A DNA stretch of 64,000 nucleotides from Megalopta genalis (taxonomy: Eukaryota > Arthropoda > Insecta > Hymenoptera > Halictidae): positions 124,001-188,000 of the forward strand of contig NW_027476304.1 of the NCBI RefSeq assembly GCF_051020955.1, read 5' to 3'. Shown piece by piece: positions 1 to 12,700 of the stretch. The notes under the pieces are model-generated. The model was given only the letters and a program-made list of their open reading frames with translations. It was not told the DNA's origin and ran no database searches. Position 1 is the stretch's first letter, and every line of letters begins with the position of its first letter. The position numbers and the translations under genes were made by a program.

Positions 1-3000
1 AAGCTAAATCATGTGTTTCGCATGGATTTGGAGCTAACTCGTTTGTTTGGCCTCCATTTGAAGGTAAATCATGTATATCACAAGTATTTAAATCTAAACT
101 AATTGTTTCGCATGGATTCGAAGATAAGACTTCTACTTCGCATTGATTGGTAGTTAAATCATGTGTATCGCATGGATTTACAACAAACTCGCTTGTTTCG
201 CATGCATTTGAAGCTAAATCATGTATATCACAAGTATTTGAAGCTAAATCATTTGTTTCGCATGGATTCGAAGTTAAGCCTTCTACTTCATATTGATTTG
301 AAGCTAAATCATGTGTTTCGCTTGGATTTGAAGCTAACTCGTTTGTTTCGCATGCAGTTGAAGCTAAATCATGTATTTAACATGTGTTTGAAGCTAAACC
401 ATTTGATTCGCATGGATTTGCGCTCAGCCTTCTACTTCGCATTGATTTGAAGCTGAATAATGTGTTTTGCTTGAATTTGAAGCCAACACGTTTGTTTCAC
501 ATGCATTTGAAGCTAAATCATGTATATCACAAGTATTTGAAGCTAAATCATTTGTTGCGCATGGATTCGAAAATCAGCCTTCTACTTCGCATTGATTTGA
601 AGCTAAATCATGTGCTTCGCATGGATTTGAAGCTAACTCGTTCGTTTCGCATGCAGTGGAAGCTAAGTCATGTATATCTCACGCATTTGAAGCTAAACCA
701 TTTGAATCGCATGGATTTGACGCTGAGCCTTCTACTTCGCATTGATTTGAAGCTGAATCATGTGTTTTGCTGGAATTTGAAGCTAATACGTTTGTTTCAC
801 ATGCAGTTGAAGCTAAATCTTGTTTAAAACAAGTATTTGATTCCAAACTATACGTTTCGCATGGATTTGTAACTTAGCCTTCTACTTCGCATTGATTTGA
901 AGATAAATCATGTGTTTTGAATGGATTTGATGCTAATCCTTCTACTTCGTATTGATTTGAATCTAAACCATTTGTTTCGTATGGATTCGAAAATCAGCCT
1001 TCTACTTCGTATTGATTTGAAGCTAAATCATGTGTTTTGCATGGATTTGATGCTAACTCGTTTGTTTCCGCTGCATTTGAAGCTATATCACTTATATCGC
1101 AAGTATCTGAATCTAAATCATTTGTTTCGCTTGGATTTGAAGCTAAGCCTTCTACTTCGCATTGATTGGTAGTTAAATCATGTGTTTCGCATGGATTTAC
1201 AACAAACTCGCTTGTTTCGCATGCATTTGAAGCTAAATCATGTATATCACAAGTATTTGAAGCTAAATCATTTGTTTCGCATGGATTCGAAGTTAAGCCT
1301 TCTACTTCATATTGATTTGAAGCTAAATCATGTGTTTCGCTTGGATTTGAAGCTAACTCGTTTGTTTCGCATGCAGTTGAAGCTAAATCATGTATTTAAC
1401 ATGTGTTTAAAGCTAAACCATTTGATTCGCATGGATTTGACGCTGAGCCTTCTACTTCGCATTGATTTGAAGCTGAATCATGTGTTTTGCTTGAATTTGA
1501 AGCTAACACGTTTGTTTCACATGTAATTGAAGCTAAATCATGTATATCACATGTATTTGAAGCTAAACCATTTGATTCGCATGGATTTGACGCTGAGCCT
1601 TCTACTTCGCATTGATTTGAAGCTGAATAATGTGTTTTGCTTGAATTTGAAGCCAACACGTTTGTTTCACATGCAGTTGAAGCTAAATCATGTATAAAAC
1701 AAGTATTTGATTCCAAACTATACGTTTCGCATGGATTTTTAGCTTAGCCTTCTACTTCGCATTGATTTGAAGATAAATCATGTGTTTTGAATGGATTTGA
1801 TGCTAATCCTTCTACTTCGTATTGATTTGAATCTAAACCATTTGTTTCGCATGGATTCGAAAATCAGCCTTCTACTTCGTATTGAATTGAAGCTAAAGCA
1901 TGTGTTTCGCTTGGATTTGAAGCTAACTCGTTTGTTTCGCATGCAGTTGCAGCTAAATCATGTATAACACATGTATTTGAAGCGAATCCATTTGATTCGC
2001 ATGGATTTGAAGCTAACTCGTTTGTTTGGTCTCCATTTGATGCTAAATCATGTATATCACAAGTATTTAAATCTAAACTATTTGTTTCGCATGGATTCGA
2101 AGGTAAGACTTCTACTTCGCATTGATTGGTAACTAAATCATGCGTTTCGCATGGATTTACAACAAACTCGCTTGTTTCGCATGCATTTGAAGCTAAATCA
2201 TGTATATCACAAGTATTTGAAGCTAAATCATTTGTTTGGCATGGATTCGAAGTTAAGCCTTCTACTTCATATTGATTTGAAGCTAAGTCATGTGTTTCGC
2301 ATGGATTTGAAGCTAACTCGATTGTTTCGAATGCATTTGAAGCTAAATCATGTATATCACAAGTCTTTGAAGCTAAACCATTTGTTGCGCATGGATTCGA
2401 AAATCAGCCTTCTACTTCGCATTGATTTGAAGCTAAATCATGTGCTTCGCATGGATTTGAAGCTAACTCGTTCGTTTCGCATGCAGTGGAAGCTAAGTCA
2501 TGTATATCTCACGCATTTGAAGCTAAACCATTTGATTCGCATGGATTTGAAGCTGAGCCTTCTACTTCGCATTGATTTGAAGCTAAATCATGTGTTTCGC
2601 ATGGATTTGAAGCTAAGTCGTTTGTTTCGCCTGCATTTGAAGCTAAATCATGTATATCACAAGTATTTGAAGTTAAACCATTTTTTTCGCATAGATTCGA
2701 ATTTAAGCCTCCTACTTCGCATTGATTTGAAGCTAAATCATGTGTTTCGCAAGGATTTAAAGCTAACTCGTTTGTTTCGCAAGCTGTTGAAGCTAAATCA
2801 TGTATATCACATGTATTTGAAGCTAAACCATTTGAATCGCATGGATTTGACGCTGAGCCTTCTACTTCGCATTGATTTGAAGCTGAATCATGTGTTTTGC
2901 TGGAATTTGAAGCTAATACGTTTGTTTCACATGCAGTTGAAGCTAAATCTTGTTTAAAACAAGTATTTGATTCCAAACTATACGTTTCGCATGGATTTGT

Positions 3001-3600
3001 AACTTAGCCTTCTACTTCGCATTGATTTGAAGAGAAATCATGTGTTTCGCATGGATTTGATCCTAACCCGTTTGTTTCGCATGCAGTTGAAGCTAAATCA
3101 TGTATATCACATGTATTTGATGCTGAACCATTTGATTCGTATGGATTTGAAGCTGAATCCTTTTTCTCTTGAATTTGAAGCTAACACGTTTGTTTCAGTT
3201 GCAGTTGAAGCTAAATCATATATTTCACAAGTATTTGAAGGTGGACCATTTGTTTCATATTAATATTAAGCTAAACCATGTGTTTCGAATGAATTTGAAG
3301 CTAAATCATGTGTTTCGCATGGATTTGAAGCTAACTCGTTTGTTTGGCCTCCATTTGAAGCTAAATCATGTATATCACAAGTATTTAAATCTAAACTATT
3401 TGTTTCGCATGGATTCGAAGATAAGACTTCTACTTCGCATTGATTGGTAGCTAAATCATGTGTTTCGCATGGATTTACAACAAACTCGCTTGTTTCGCAT
3501 GTATTTGAAGCTAAATCATGTATATCACAAGTATTTGAAGCTTAAACATTTGTTTCGCATGGATTCGAAGTTAAGCCTTCTACTTCATATTGATTTGAAA
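1..3600 (+). repeat. Type 1 HOR block, left end of window
   Basis: This block has no gene. It is made of type 1 HORs. A distinctive monomer with ACAACAAACTCGC starts at 180, 1,199, 2,159 and 3,477 (and again at 4,349). The spacings of 1,019, 960, 1,318 and 872 bp are close to whole numbers of monomers, which indicates an older kilobase-scale super-repeat. A second marker, TTCCAAACTATACG followed by a variant ending in a TTAGCC block, recurs near 840, 1,710 and 2,970. An irregular monomer at about 3,148-3,175 looks like a fusion of two units with about 32 bp lost. Confidence 0.85.
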
Positions 3601-6110
3601 CTAAGTCATGTGTTTCGCATGGATTTTGAAGCTAACTCGTTTGATTCGTCTGCATTTGAAGCTATATCGCTTATATCCGAAGGATTTGAAGCTAAATCCC
3701 TTTGTTTCGCATGGATTTGAAGCTAAACCTTCTACATCGCATTGATTTGAAGCTAAATCATGTGTTTCGCTTGGATTTGAAGCCAAACCTTCTACATCGC
3801 ACTGATTTGAAGCTAAATCATGTGTTTCGCTTGGATATGAAGCTGACTCGTTTGTTTCTCCTGCATTTGAAGCTATATAACTTATATCGCAAGTATCTTA
3901 ACCTAAATCATTTGTTTCGCATGGATTTGTAGCTAACTCGTTTGTTTCGCCCGCTTTTGAAGCTATATCATTTATGTCGCAGGTATCTGAAGCTAAACCA
4001 TTTGTTTCACATGGATTTGAAGCTAAATCATGTGTTTCGCATGGATTTGAAGCTAACTCGTTTGTTTCGCATGCAGTTGAAGCTAAATCATGTATTTAAC
4101 ATGAATTTGAAGCTAAACCATTTGATTCGAATGGATTTGACGCTGAGCCTTCTACTTCGCATTGATTTGAAGCTGAATCATGTGTTTTGTTTGAATTTGA
4201 AGCTAACACGTTTGTTTCAGGTGCAGTTGAAGCTAAATCATATATTTCACAAGTATTTGAAGCTGGACCATTTTTTTCATATTAATGTTAAGCTAAACCA
4301 TGTGTTTCGGATGAATTTGAAGCAAAATCATGTGTTTCGCATGGATTTACAACAAACTCGCTTGTTTCGCATGCATTTGAAGCTAAACCTTCTGCATCGC
4401 ATTGATTTCAAGCTAAATCATGTGTTTTGAATGGATTTAATGCTAACTCGTTTGTTTCCCCTGCATTTGAAGCTATATCACTTATATCGCTAGTATCTGA
4501 ACCTAAATAATTGTTTCTCATGGATTTCAAGATAATCCTACTACCTCGCATTGATTTGAAGCTAAATCATGTGTTTCGCTTGCATATGAAGCTAACTCGT
4601 TTGTTTCGTCTGCATATGAAGCTATATCACTTATATCGTTAGTATCTGAAGCTAAATCATTTGCTTCGCATGGATTTGAAGCTAACCCTTCTACTTCGCA
4701 TCGATTAGAAGCTTAATCATGTGTATCGCATGGATTTGAAGCTATCTCGTTTGTTTCGTCTGCCTTTGAAGCTATATCACTTATATCGCAAGTATCTGAA
4801 CCTAAATCATTTGTTTCGCATGGATTTGAAGTTAAGCCTTCTACTTCGTATTGATTTGAAGCTAAATCATTTGTTTCGCATGGATTTTAAGCTAAACCTT
4901 TTACATCACATTGATTTGCAGCTAAATCATGTCTTTCGCATGGATTTGAAGCTAACTCTTTCGTTTCGCTTGCATTTGATGCTATATCACTTATATCCCA
5001 AGCGTTTAAAGATCAATCTTTTGTATCGCATGGATTTGAAGCTAAACTTTCTAAATCGCATTAATTTGAAGCTAAATCATGTGTTTCGCATGGATTTGAA
5101 GCTAACTCGTTAGTTTCGCCTGCATTTGAAGCTATATACCTTATACCTCAAGTATCTGAATCTAAATCATTTGTTTCGCATGGATTTGAAGCTAAGCCTT
5201 CTACATCGCAATGATTTCAAGCTAAATCACGTGTTTCGCTTGGATATGAAGCTGACTCGTTTGTTTCTCCTGCATTTGAAGCTATATAACTTATATCGCA
5301 AGTATCTTAACCTAAATCATTTGTTTCGCATGGATTTGAAGCTAACTCGATTGTTTCGTATGCATTTGAAGCTAAATCATGTATATCACAAGTCTTTGAA
5401 GCTAAACCATTTGTTGCGCATGGATTCGAAAATCAGCCTTCTACTTCGCATTGATTTGAAGCTAAATCATGTGCTTCGCATGGATTTGAAGCTAACTCGT
5501 TCGTTTCGCATGCAGTGGAAGCTAAGTCATGTATATCTCACGCATTTGAAGCTAAACCATTAGTTTCGCATGGATTTGATGCTAAACCCTCTACATGGCA
5601 TTAATTTGTAGCTAAATCGTGTGTTTCGCTTTTATTTGAAGCAAAATCATGTGTTTCATTTTACTTGTTTGTTTCGCCCGCATCTGAAGCTATATCATTT
5701 ATGTCGCAAGTATCTGAAGCTAAACCATTTGATTTGCATTGATTTGAAGCTGAATCATGTATTTCGCATGGATTTGAAGCTAACTCGTTTGTTTCTCGTG
5801 CATTTGAATCTATATCACTTATATCGCAAGTATCTGAAGCTAAATCATTTGTTTCGCATGGATTTGAAGCTAAGCCTTCTACTTCGCATCGATTTAAAGC
5901 TAAATGATGTGTTTCACATGGATTTTGAAGCTAACTCGTTTGTTCAGTCTGCATTTAAAGCTATATAACTTATATCCCAAGTGTTTGAAGCAAAATCATT
6001 TGTTTCGCATGGATTTGAAGCAAAACCTTCTACATCGCATTGATTTGAAGCTAAATCATTTGTTTCGCATGGATTTGAAGCTAATCCTTCTACATCGCAT
6101 TGATTTGAAG
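3600..6110 (+). repeat. Mixed type 1 / type 2 mosaic block
   Basis: No gene is visible. Type 2 fifth monomers (TATATCACTTATATC) appear from about 3,660. Short type 1 patches interrupt them at about 4,020-4,330 and 5,340-5,560. The monomer at about 5,655-5,680 (TTTCATTTTACTTG) is roughly 12 bp short and looks like a deletion scar. Several single-base frame breaks, such as CATGGATTTTGAAGC near 3,620 and 5,920, are seen. Confidence 0.8.
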
Positions 6111-6111
6111 C

Positions 6112-7102
6112 TAAATCATTTGTGTCGCATGGATTTGGAGCTAACTAGTTTGTTCCTCCTGCATTTGCAACTATATCACTTATATCGCAATTATCTGAAC
6201 CTAAATCATTTGTTTCGCCTGGATTTGAAGCTCAGACTTCTACTCCGCATTGATTTCAAGCTAATTCACGTGTATCCGATAGATTTTGAAGCTAACTCGT
6301 TTGATTCGTCTGCATTTGAAGCTATATCACTTATATCGCATGTATCTGAAGCTAAATCATTTGTTTCGCATGCATTTGAAGCTGAGATATCTAGTTCGCA
6401 TTGATTTGAAGTTTGATCTCCTGTTTTGCATGGAATTGGAGCTAACTCGTTTGTTTCTCCTGCATTTGATGCTGTTTCATTTATACCGAAAGTATTTGAA
6501 GGTAAATCATTTATTTCGCATGGATTTGAAGCTAAGCCTTCAACTTCGCATTGATTTGAAACTAAGTCATTTGATTCGCTTGGATTTGATGCTAACACGT
6601 TTGTTTCACATGCAGTTGAAGCTAAATCATGTTTATCACAAGTATCTGAAGCTAAACCATTTGTTTCGCAAGAATATGAAGCTAAACCATGTGTTTCGCA
6701 TGAATTTGAAGATAAATCATGTGCTTCGCTTGAATTTGAAGCTAACTCGTTTGAGTCGTCTGCACTTGAAGCTATATCACTTATATCGCAAGTATCTGAA
6801 GCTTAATCATTTGTGTTGCATGGATTTGAAGCTAAGCCTTCTACGTCGCATCGATTTAAAGCTAAATGATGTGTTTCACATGGATTTTGAAGCTAACTCA
6901 TTTGTTTCGTCTGCATTTGAAGCTATATCACTCATATCCCAAGTGTTTGAAGCTAAATCATTTGTTTCGAATGCATTTGAAGCTGAACCTAATAAGTTGC
7001 ATTGATTTGAAGCTAAATCATGCGATTCTCTTGGTTTTGAAGCTAACTCGTTCGTTTCGTCTGAATTTGAAGCTATATCACTTACAGCGAAAGTATCTGA
7101 AG
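6112..7102 (+). repeat. Copy 1 of a ~1-kb tandem duplication
   Basis: This block is repeated immediately to the right. A marker monomer, GGAGCTAACTAGTTTGTTCC, sits near 6,138 and again 992 bp later. Sequence from about 6,112 to 6,505 matches at offset 992. Sequence from about 6,510 to 7,085 matches at offset about 1,141. The change of offset equals one 149-bp HOR present only in the right-hand copy. Small differences include GATCTCCTG versus GATCACGTG near 6,415/7,407. Confidence 0.8.
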
Positions 7103-7103
7103 C

Positions 7104-8245
7104 TAAATCATTTGTGTCGCATGGATTTGGAGCTAACTAGTTTGTTCCTCCTGCATTTGCAACTATATCACTTATATCGCAATTATCTGAACCTAAATCA
7201 TTTGTTTCGCCTGGATTTGAAGCTCAGACTTCTACTCCGCATTGATTTCAAGCTAATTCACGTGTATCCGATAGATTTTGAAGCTAACTCGTTTGATTCG
7301 TCTGCATTTGAAGCTATATCACTTATAGCGCATGTATCTGAAGCTAAATCATTTGTTTCGCATGCATTTGAAGCTGAGATATCTAGTTCGCATTGATTTG
7401 AAGTTTGATCACGTGTTTTGCATGGAATTGGAGGTAACTCGTTTGTTTCTCCTGCATTTGATGCTGTTTCATTTATACCGAAAGTATTTGAAGGTAAATC
7501 ATTTGTTTCGCATGGATTTGGAGCTAAACATTCTACTCCGCTTTGATGTGAAGTTAAATCATGTATTTCCATGGATTTCAATTTAACGCGTTTGTTTCGC
7601 CTGCATTTGAAGCTGTTTCATATATATCGCAAGTATTTGAAGGTAACTCATTTATTTCGTATGGATTTGAAGCTAAGCCTTCAACTTCGCATTGATTTGA
7701 AACTAAGTGATTTGATTCGCTTGGATTTGATGCTAATACGTTTGTTTCACATGCAGTTGAAGCTAAATCATGTTTATCACAAGTATCTGAAGCTAAACCA
7801 TTTGTTTCGCAAGAATATGAAGCTAAACCACGTGTTTCGCATGAATTTGAAGATAAATCGTGTGCTTCGCTTGAATTTGAAGCTAACTCGTTTGAGTCGT
7901 CTGCACTTGAAGCTATATCACTTATATCGCAAGTATCTGAAGCTTAATCATTTGTGTTGCATTGATTTGAAGCTAAGCCTTCTACGTCGCATAGATTTGA
8001 AGATAAATGATGTGTTTCACATGGATTTTGAAGCTAACTCATTTGTTTCGTCTGCATTTGAAGCTATATCACTCATATCCCAAGTGTTTGAAGCTAAATC
8101 ATTTGTTTCGAATGCATTTGAAGCTGAACCTAATAAGTCGCATTGATTTGAAGCTAAATCATGCGATTCTCTTGGTTTTGAAGCTAACTCGTTCGTTTCG
8201 TCTGAATTTGAAGCTATATCACTTACAGCGAAAGTATCTGAAGCT
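7104..8245 (+). repeat. Copy 2 of the ~1-kb tandem duplication, with one extra HOR
   Basis: This is the right-hand partner of 6,112-7,102. It contains about 149 bp near 7,505-7,655 that the left copy lacks. That is the length of one HOR, so the difference is best read as gain or loss of a single 150-bp unit after or during duplication. No gene is visible. Confidence 0.78.
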
Positions 8246-9420
8246 AAATCATTTGTTTCGCATGGATTTGAAGCTAAGCCTTCTACTTCGCATCGATTTA
8301 AAGCTAAATGATATGTTTCACATGGATTTTGAAGCTAACTCGTTTGTTCCGTCTGCATTTGAAGCTATATCACTTATATCCCAAGTGTTTGAAGCAAAAT
8401 CATTTGTTTCGCATGGATTTGATGCTAATCCTACTACATCGCATTGATTTGAAGCTAATCCTTCTACATCGCATTGGTTTGAAGCTCAGTCATGTGTTTC
8501 GCATGGAGTTGGATGTAGCTCGTTTGTTTCCCCTGCATTTGAAGCTATATCACTTATATCCAAATTGTTTGAAGCTAACTCATTTGTTTCGCTTGGATTT
8601 GAAGCTAAACCTTCTACATCGTATTAATTTGAAGCTAAATCATGTGTTTCGCTTGGATTTGAAGCTAAACCTTCTGCATCGCATTGATTTGTAGCTAAAT
8701 CATGTGTTTTGCATGGATTTGATGCTAACTCGTTTTTTCCCCTGCATTTGAAGCTATATCACTTATATCGCAAGTATCTGATGCTAAATAATTTGTTTTG
8801 CATGGATTTGAAGCTAAATCTTCTACATCGCATGGATTTGCAGCTAAATCATGTGTTTCGCATGGATTTGAAGCTAGCTCGTTTGCTTCGTCTGCATTTG
8901 AAGCTATATCACTTATATCGCAAAGTATCTGAAGCTAAATCATTTGTTTCGCATGGATTTGAAGCTAAGCCTTCTACTTCGCACTGATTTGGAGCTAGAT
9001 CATGTGTTTCGCTTGGATGTGAAGCTAACTCGTTTGTTCGTCTGCATTTGAAGTTATATCACTTATATCGCAAGTATCTGAAGCTAAATCATTGGTTTCG
9101 CATGGATTTGAAGCTAAAGCTTTTTACATCGCATTGATTTGAAGCTAAATCATGTGTTTTGCATGGATTTGATGCTAACTCGTTAGTTTCGACGGCATTT
9201 GGAGCTATAAAACTTATATCGCAAGTATCTGAATCTAAATCATTTGTTTCGCATGGATTTGAAGCTAAGCCTTCTACTTCGTATCGATTTGAAGTTAAAT
9301 GATATGTATCGCATGGATTTTGAAGCTAACTCGTTTGATTCGTCAGCATTTGAAGCTATATCACTTATATCTCAATTGTTTGAAGCTAAATCATTTGTTT
9401 CGCATGGATTTGAAGCTAAC
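8245..9420 (+). repeat. Type 2 HOR block
   Basis: This is plain type 2 array with no gene. The stretch near 8,420-8,700 is closely related to 17,220-17,500. Both share ACCTACTACATCGC-like and GGAGTTGGATGTAGCTCG monomers. A 1-bp length variant, AGCTTTTTACATCGC, lies near 9,118. Confidence 0.78.
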
Positions 9421-9700
9421 TCGTTTGTTTCACATGCAGTTGAATATAAATCATGTATATCAAAAGTATTTGAAGCTGAACTATTTGTTTCGCATGGATT
9501 CGAAGATAAGCCTTCTACTTCCCACTGATTTGAAGCTATATCATGTCTTTGGCTTGGATTTGAAGCTATCTCGTTTGGTTCGCATGCAGTTGAAGCTAAA
9601 TCATGTATATCACAAGTATTTGAAGCTAAAGCATTTGATCGTATGGATTTGAAGGTAAGCCTTCTACTTCGCATTGATTAGAAGCGGAATCATGTTTTTC
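9420..9700 (+). repeat. Type 1 island inside type 2 array
   Basis: About 280 bp here carries markers otherwise typical of 28-36 kb: TCATGTCTTTGGCTTGG, AGCTATCTCGTTTGG, and the 1-bp-short TTTGATCGTATGG. The last marker starts at 9,637 and recurs at 16,488. The right half (about 9,600-9,775) matches about 16,450-16,625 at offset about 6,851. This suggests that a patch from the type 1 block moved into type 2 array and was then copied. Confidence 0.75.
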
Positions 9701-12700
9701 GCTTGAATTTGAAGCTAACTCGTTTGTTTCGTCTGAATTTGAAGCTATATCACTTATATCGATAGCATCTGATGCTAAATCATTTGTTTCGCATGGATTT
9801 GAATCTAAACCTTCTACATCGCATTGATTTTCAGCTAAATCATTTCCTTAGCATGGATTTGAAGCTAACTCGTTCGTTTCGCCCGCATTTGATGCTATAT
9901 CACTTATATCGCAAGTATCTGAAACTAAATCATTTGTTACGCATGGATTTGAAGCTAAAACTTCTAAATCGCATTTATTTGAAGCTAAATCGTGTGATTC
10001 TCTTGCATATGAAGCTAACTCGTTTGTTTCGTCTCCATTTGAAGCTATATCACTTATATCGCAAGTATCTGAAGCTAAATCATTGGTTTCGCATGGATTT
10101 GAAGCTAAGCCTTCTACTTCGTATCAATTTGAAGATAAATGAAATGTATCGCATGGATTTGAAGCTAACTCGTTTGATTCGTCTGCATTTAAAGCTATAT
10201 CACTTACATCCCAAGTGTTTGAAGCTAAATCATTTATTTCGCATGGATTTGAAGCTAATCCTACTACATCGCATTGATTTGAACCTAAGCCTTCCACATC
10301 GCATTGGTTTGAAACTCAGTCATGTGTTTCGCATGGATTTGAAGCTAACTCGTTTGCTTCGTCTGCATTTGAAGTTATATCACTTATATCGCAAAGTTTC
10401 TGAAACTAAATCATTTGTTTCGCATGGATTTGAAGCTAAACCTTTTTACATCGCATTGATTTGAAGCTAAATCATGTGTTTTGCATGGATTTGATGATAA
10501 CTCGTTAGTTCCGACGGCATTTGGAGCTATAAAACTTATATCGCAAGTATCTGAATCTAAATCATTTGTTTCGCATGGATTTGAAGCTAAGCCTTCTACT
10601 TCGTATCGATTTGAAGTTAAATGATATGTATCGCATGGATTATGAAGCTAACTCGTTTGATTCGTCAGCATTTGAAGCTATATCACTTATATCTCAATTG
10701 TTTGAAGCTAAATCATTTGTTTCGCATAGATTTGAATCTAAACCTTCTACATCGCATTGATTTGAAGCTAAATCATGTGATTTGCTTGTATTTGAAGCTA
10801 ACTGGTTTGCTTCGGCTGCATTTAAAGCTATATCACTTATATCTCAATTGTTTGAAGCTAAATCATTTGTTTCGCATGGATTTGAAGCTAAACCTTCTGC
10901 ACAGGCATTTATTTGAAGCTAAATCATGTGTTTTGCATGGATTTGATGCTAACTCGTTATTTTCGACGGCTTTTGTAGCTATATCACTTATATCGCAAGT
11001 ATCTGAATCTAAATCATTTGTTTCGCATGGATTTGCATCTAAACCTTCTACATCGCATTGATTTGAAGCTAAATCATGTGATTCGCTTGGATTTGAAGCT
11101 AACTCGTTTGCTTCGGCTGCATTTGAAGCTATATCACTTATACCTGAATTGTTTGAAGCTAAATCATTTGTTTCGCATGGATTTGAAGCTAAACCTTCTG
11201 CATCGCATTGATTTGAAGCTAAATCATGTGTTTTGCATGGATTTGATGCTAACTCGTTCGTTTCCCCTGCATTTGAAGCTATATCAATTATACCCCTTGT
11301 GTTTGAAGCTAAATCATTTGTTTCGCATGTATTTGAAGGCAAACCTTCTACATCGCATTGATTTGCAGCTAAATCACTTGCTTCGCATGTATTTGAGGCT
11401 ATCACGTTTGTTTCTCCTGCTTTTGAATCTATATCACTTATATCGCAAGTATCTGAACCTAAATCATTTGTTTCGCATGGATGTGAAGCTAAGCCTGCTA
11501 CTTCGTATTGATATGAAGCTAATTCATGTGTTTCGCATGGAGTTGGATGTAACTCGTTTGTTTCCCCTGCATATGAAGCTATATCACTTATATCCCAATT
11601 GTTTGAAGCTAAATCATTTGTTTCGCTTGGATTTGAAGCTAAACCTTCTACATCGTATTAATTTGAAGCTAAATCATGTGTTTCGCTTGGATTTGAAGCT
11701 AAACCTTCTGCATCGCATGGATTTGAAGCTAACTCGTTAGTTTCGCCTGCATTTGAAGCTATATCACTTATATCGCAAGTGTTTGAAGCTAAATCATTTG
11801 TTTCGCATGGATTTGAAGCTAAACCTTCTACATCGCATTGATTTGAAGCTAAATCATGTGTTTCGCTTGGATTTGAAGCTAAAACTTCTGCACAGGCATT
11901 GATTTGAAGCTAAATCATGTGTTTTGCATGGATTTGATGCTAACTCGTTAGTTTCGACGGCATTTGAAGCTATATCACTTATATCGCAAGTATCTGAATC
12001 TAAATCATTTTTTTTCGCATGTATTTGAAGCTAAGCCTTGTACTTCGTATCGATTTGAAGTTAAATGATATGTATCGCATGGATTTTGAAGCTAACTCGT
12101 TTGTTTCGTCAGCATTTGAAGGTATATCACGTATATCCCAATTGTTTGAAGCTAAATCATTTGTTTCGCATGAATTTGTATCTAAATCTTCTACATCGCA
12201 TTGATTTGAAGCTAAATCATGTGATTCGCTTGGATTTGAAGTTAACTCGTTTGCTTCGGCTGCATTTGAAGCTATATCACTTATATCTCAATTGTTTGAA
12301 TCTAAATTTTTTTTTCGCATGGATTTGAAGCTAAGCCTTCTACTTCGTATCGATTTGAAGCTAAATCATGTGTTTCGCTTGGATTTGAAGCTAAACCTTC
12401 TGCATCGCATTGATTTGAAGCTAAATCATGTGTTTTGCATGGATTTGATGCTAACTCGTTTTTTCCCCTGCATTTGAAGCTATATCACTTATATCGCAAG
12501 TATCTGAACCTAAATCATTTGTTTCGCATGGATTTGTAGCTAAGCCTTCTACTTCGTATCGATTTGAAGCTAAATGAAATGTATCGCATGGATTTGAAGC
12601 TAACTCGTTTGATTCGTCTGCATTTGAAGCTATATCACTTACATCCCAAGTGTTTGAAGCTAAATCATTTATTTCGCATGGATTTGAAGCTAAACCTTCT

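Noticed and set aside
8709..8987. Third open frame on the plus strand (FEAKSFVSHG type)
   Set aside because: This frame meets a TGA at the end of the second monomer in almost every HOR, so it gives only short open pieces, mostly appended to the main plus frame by indels.
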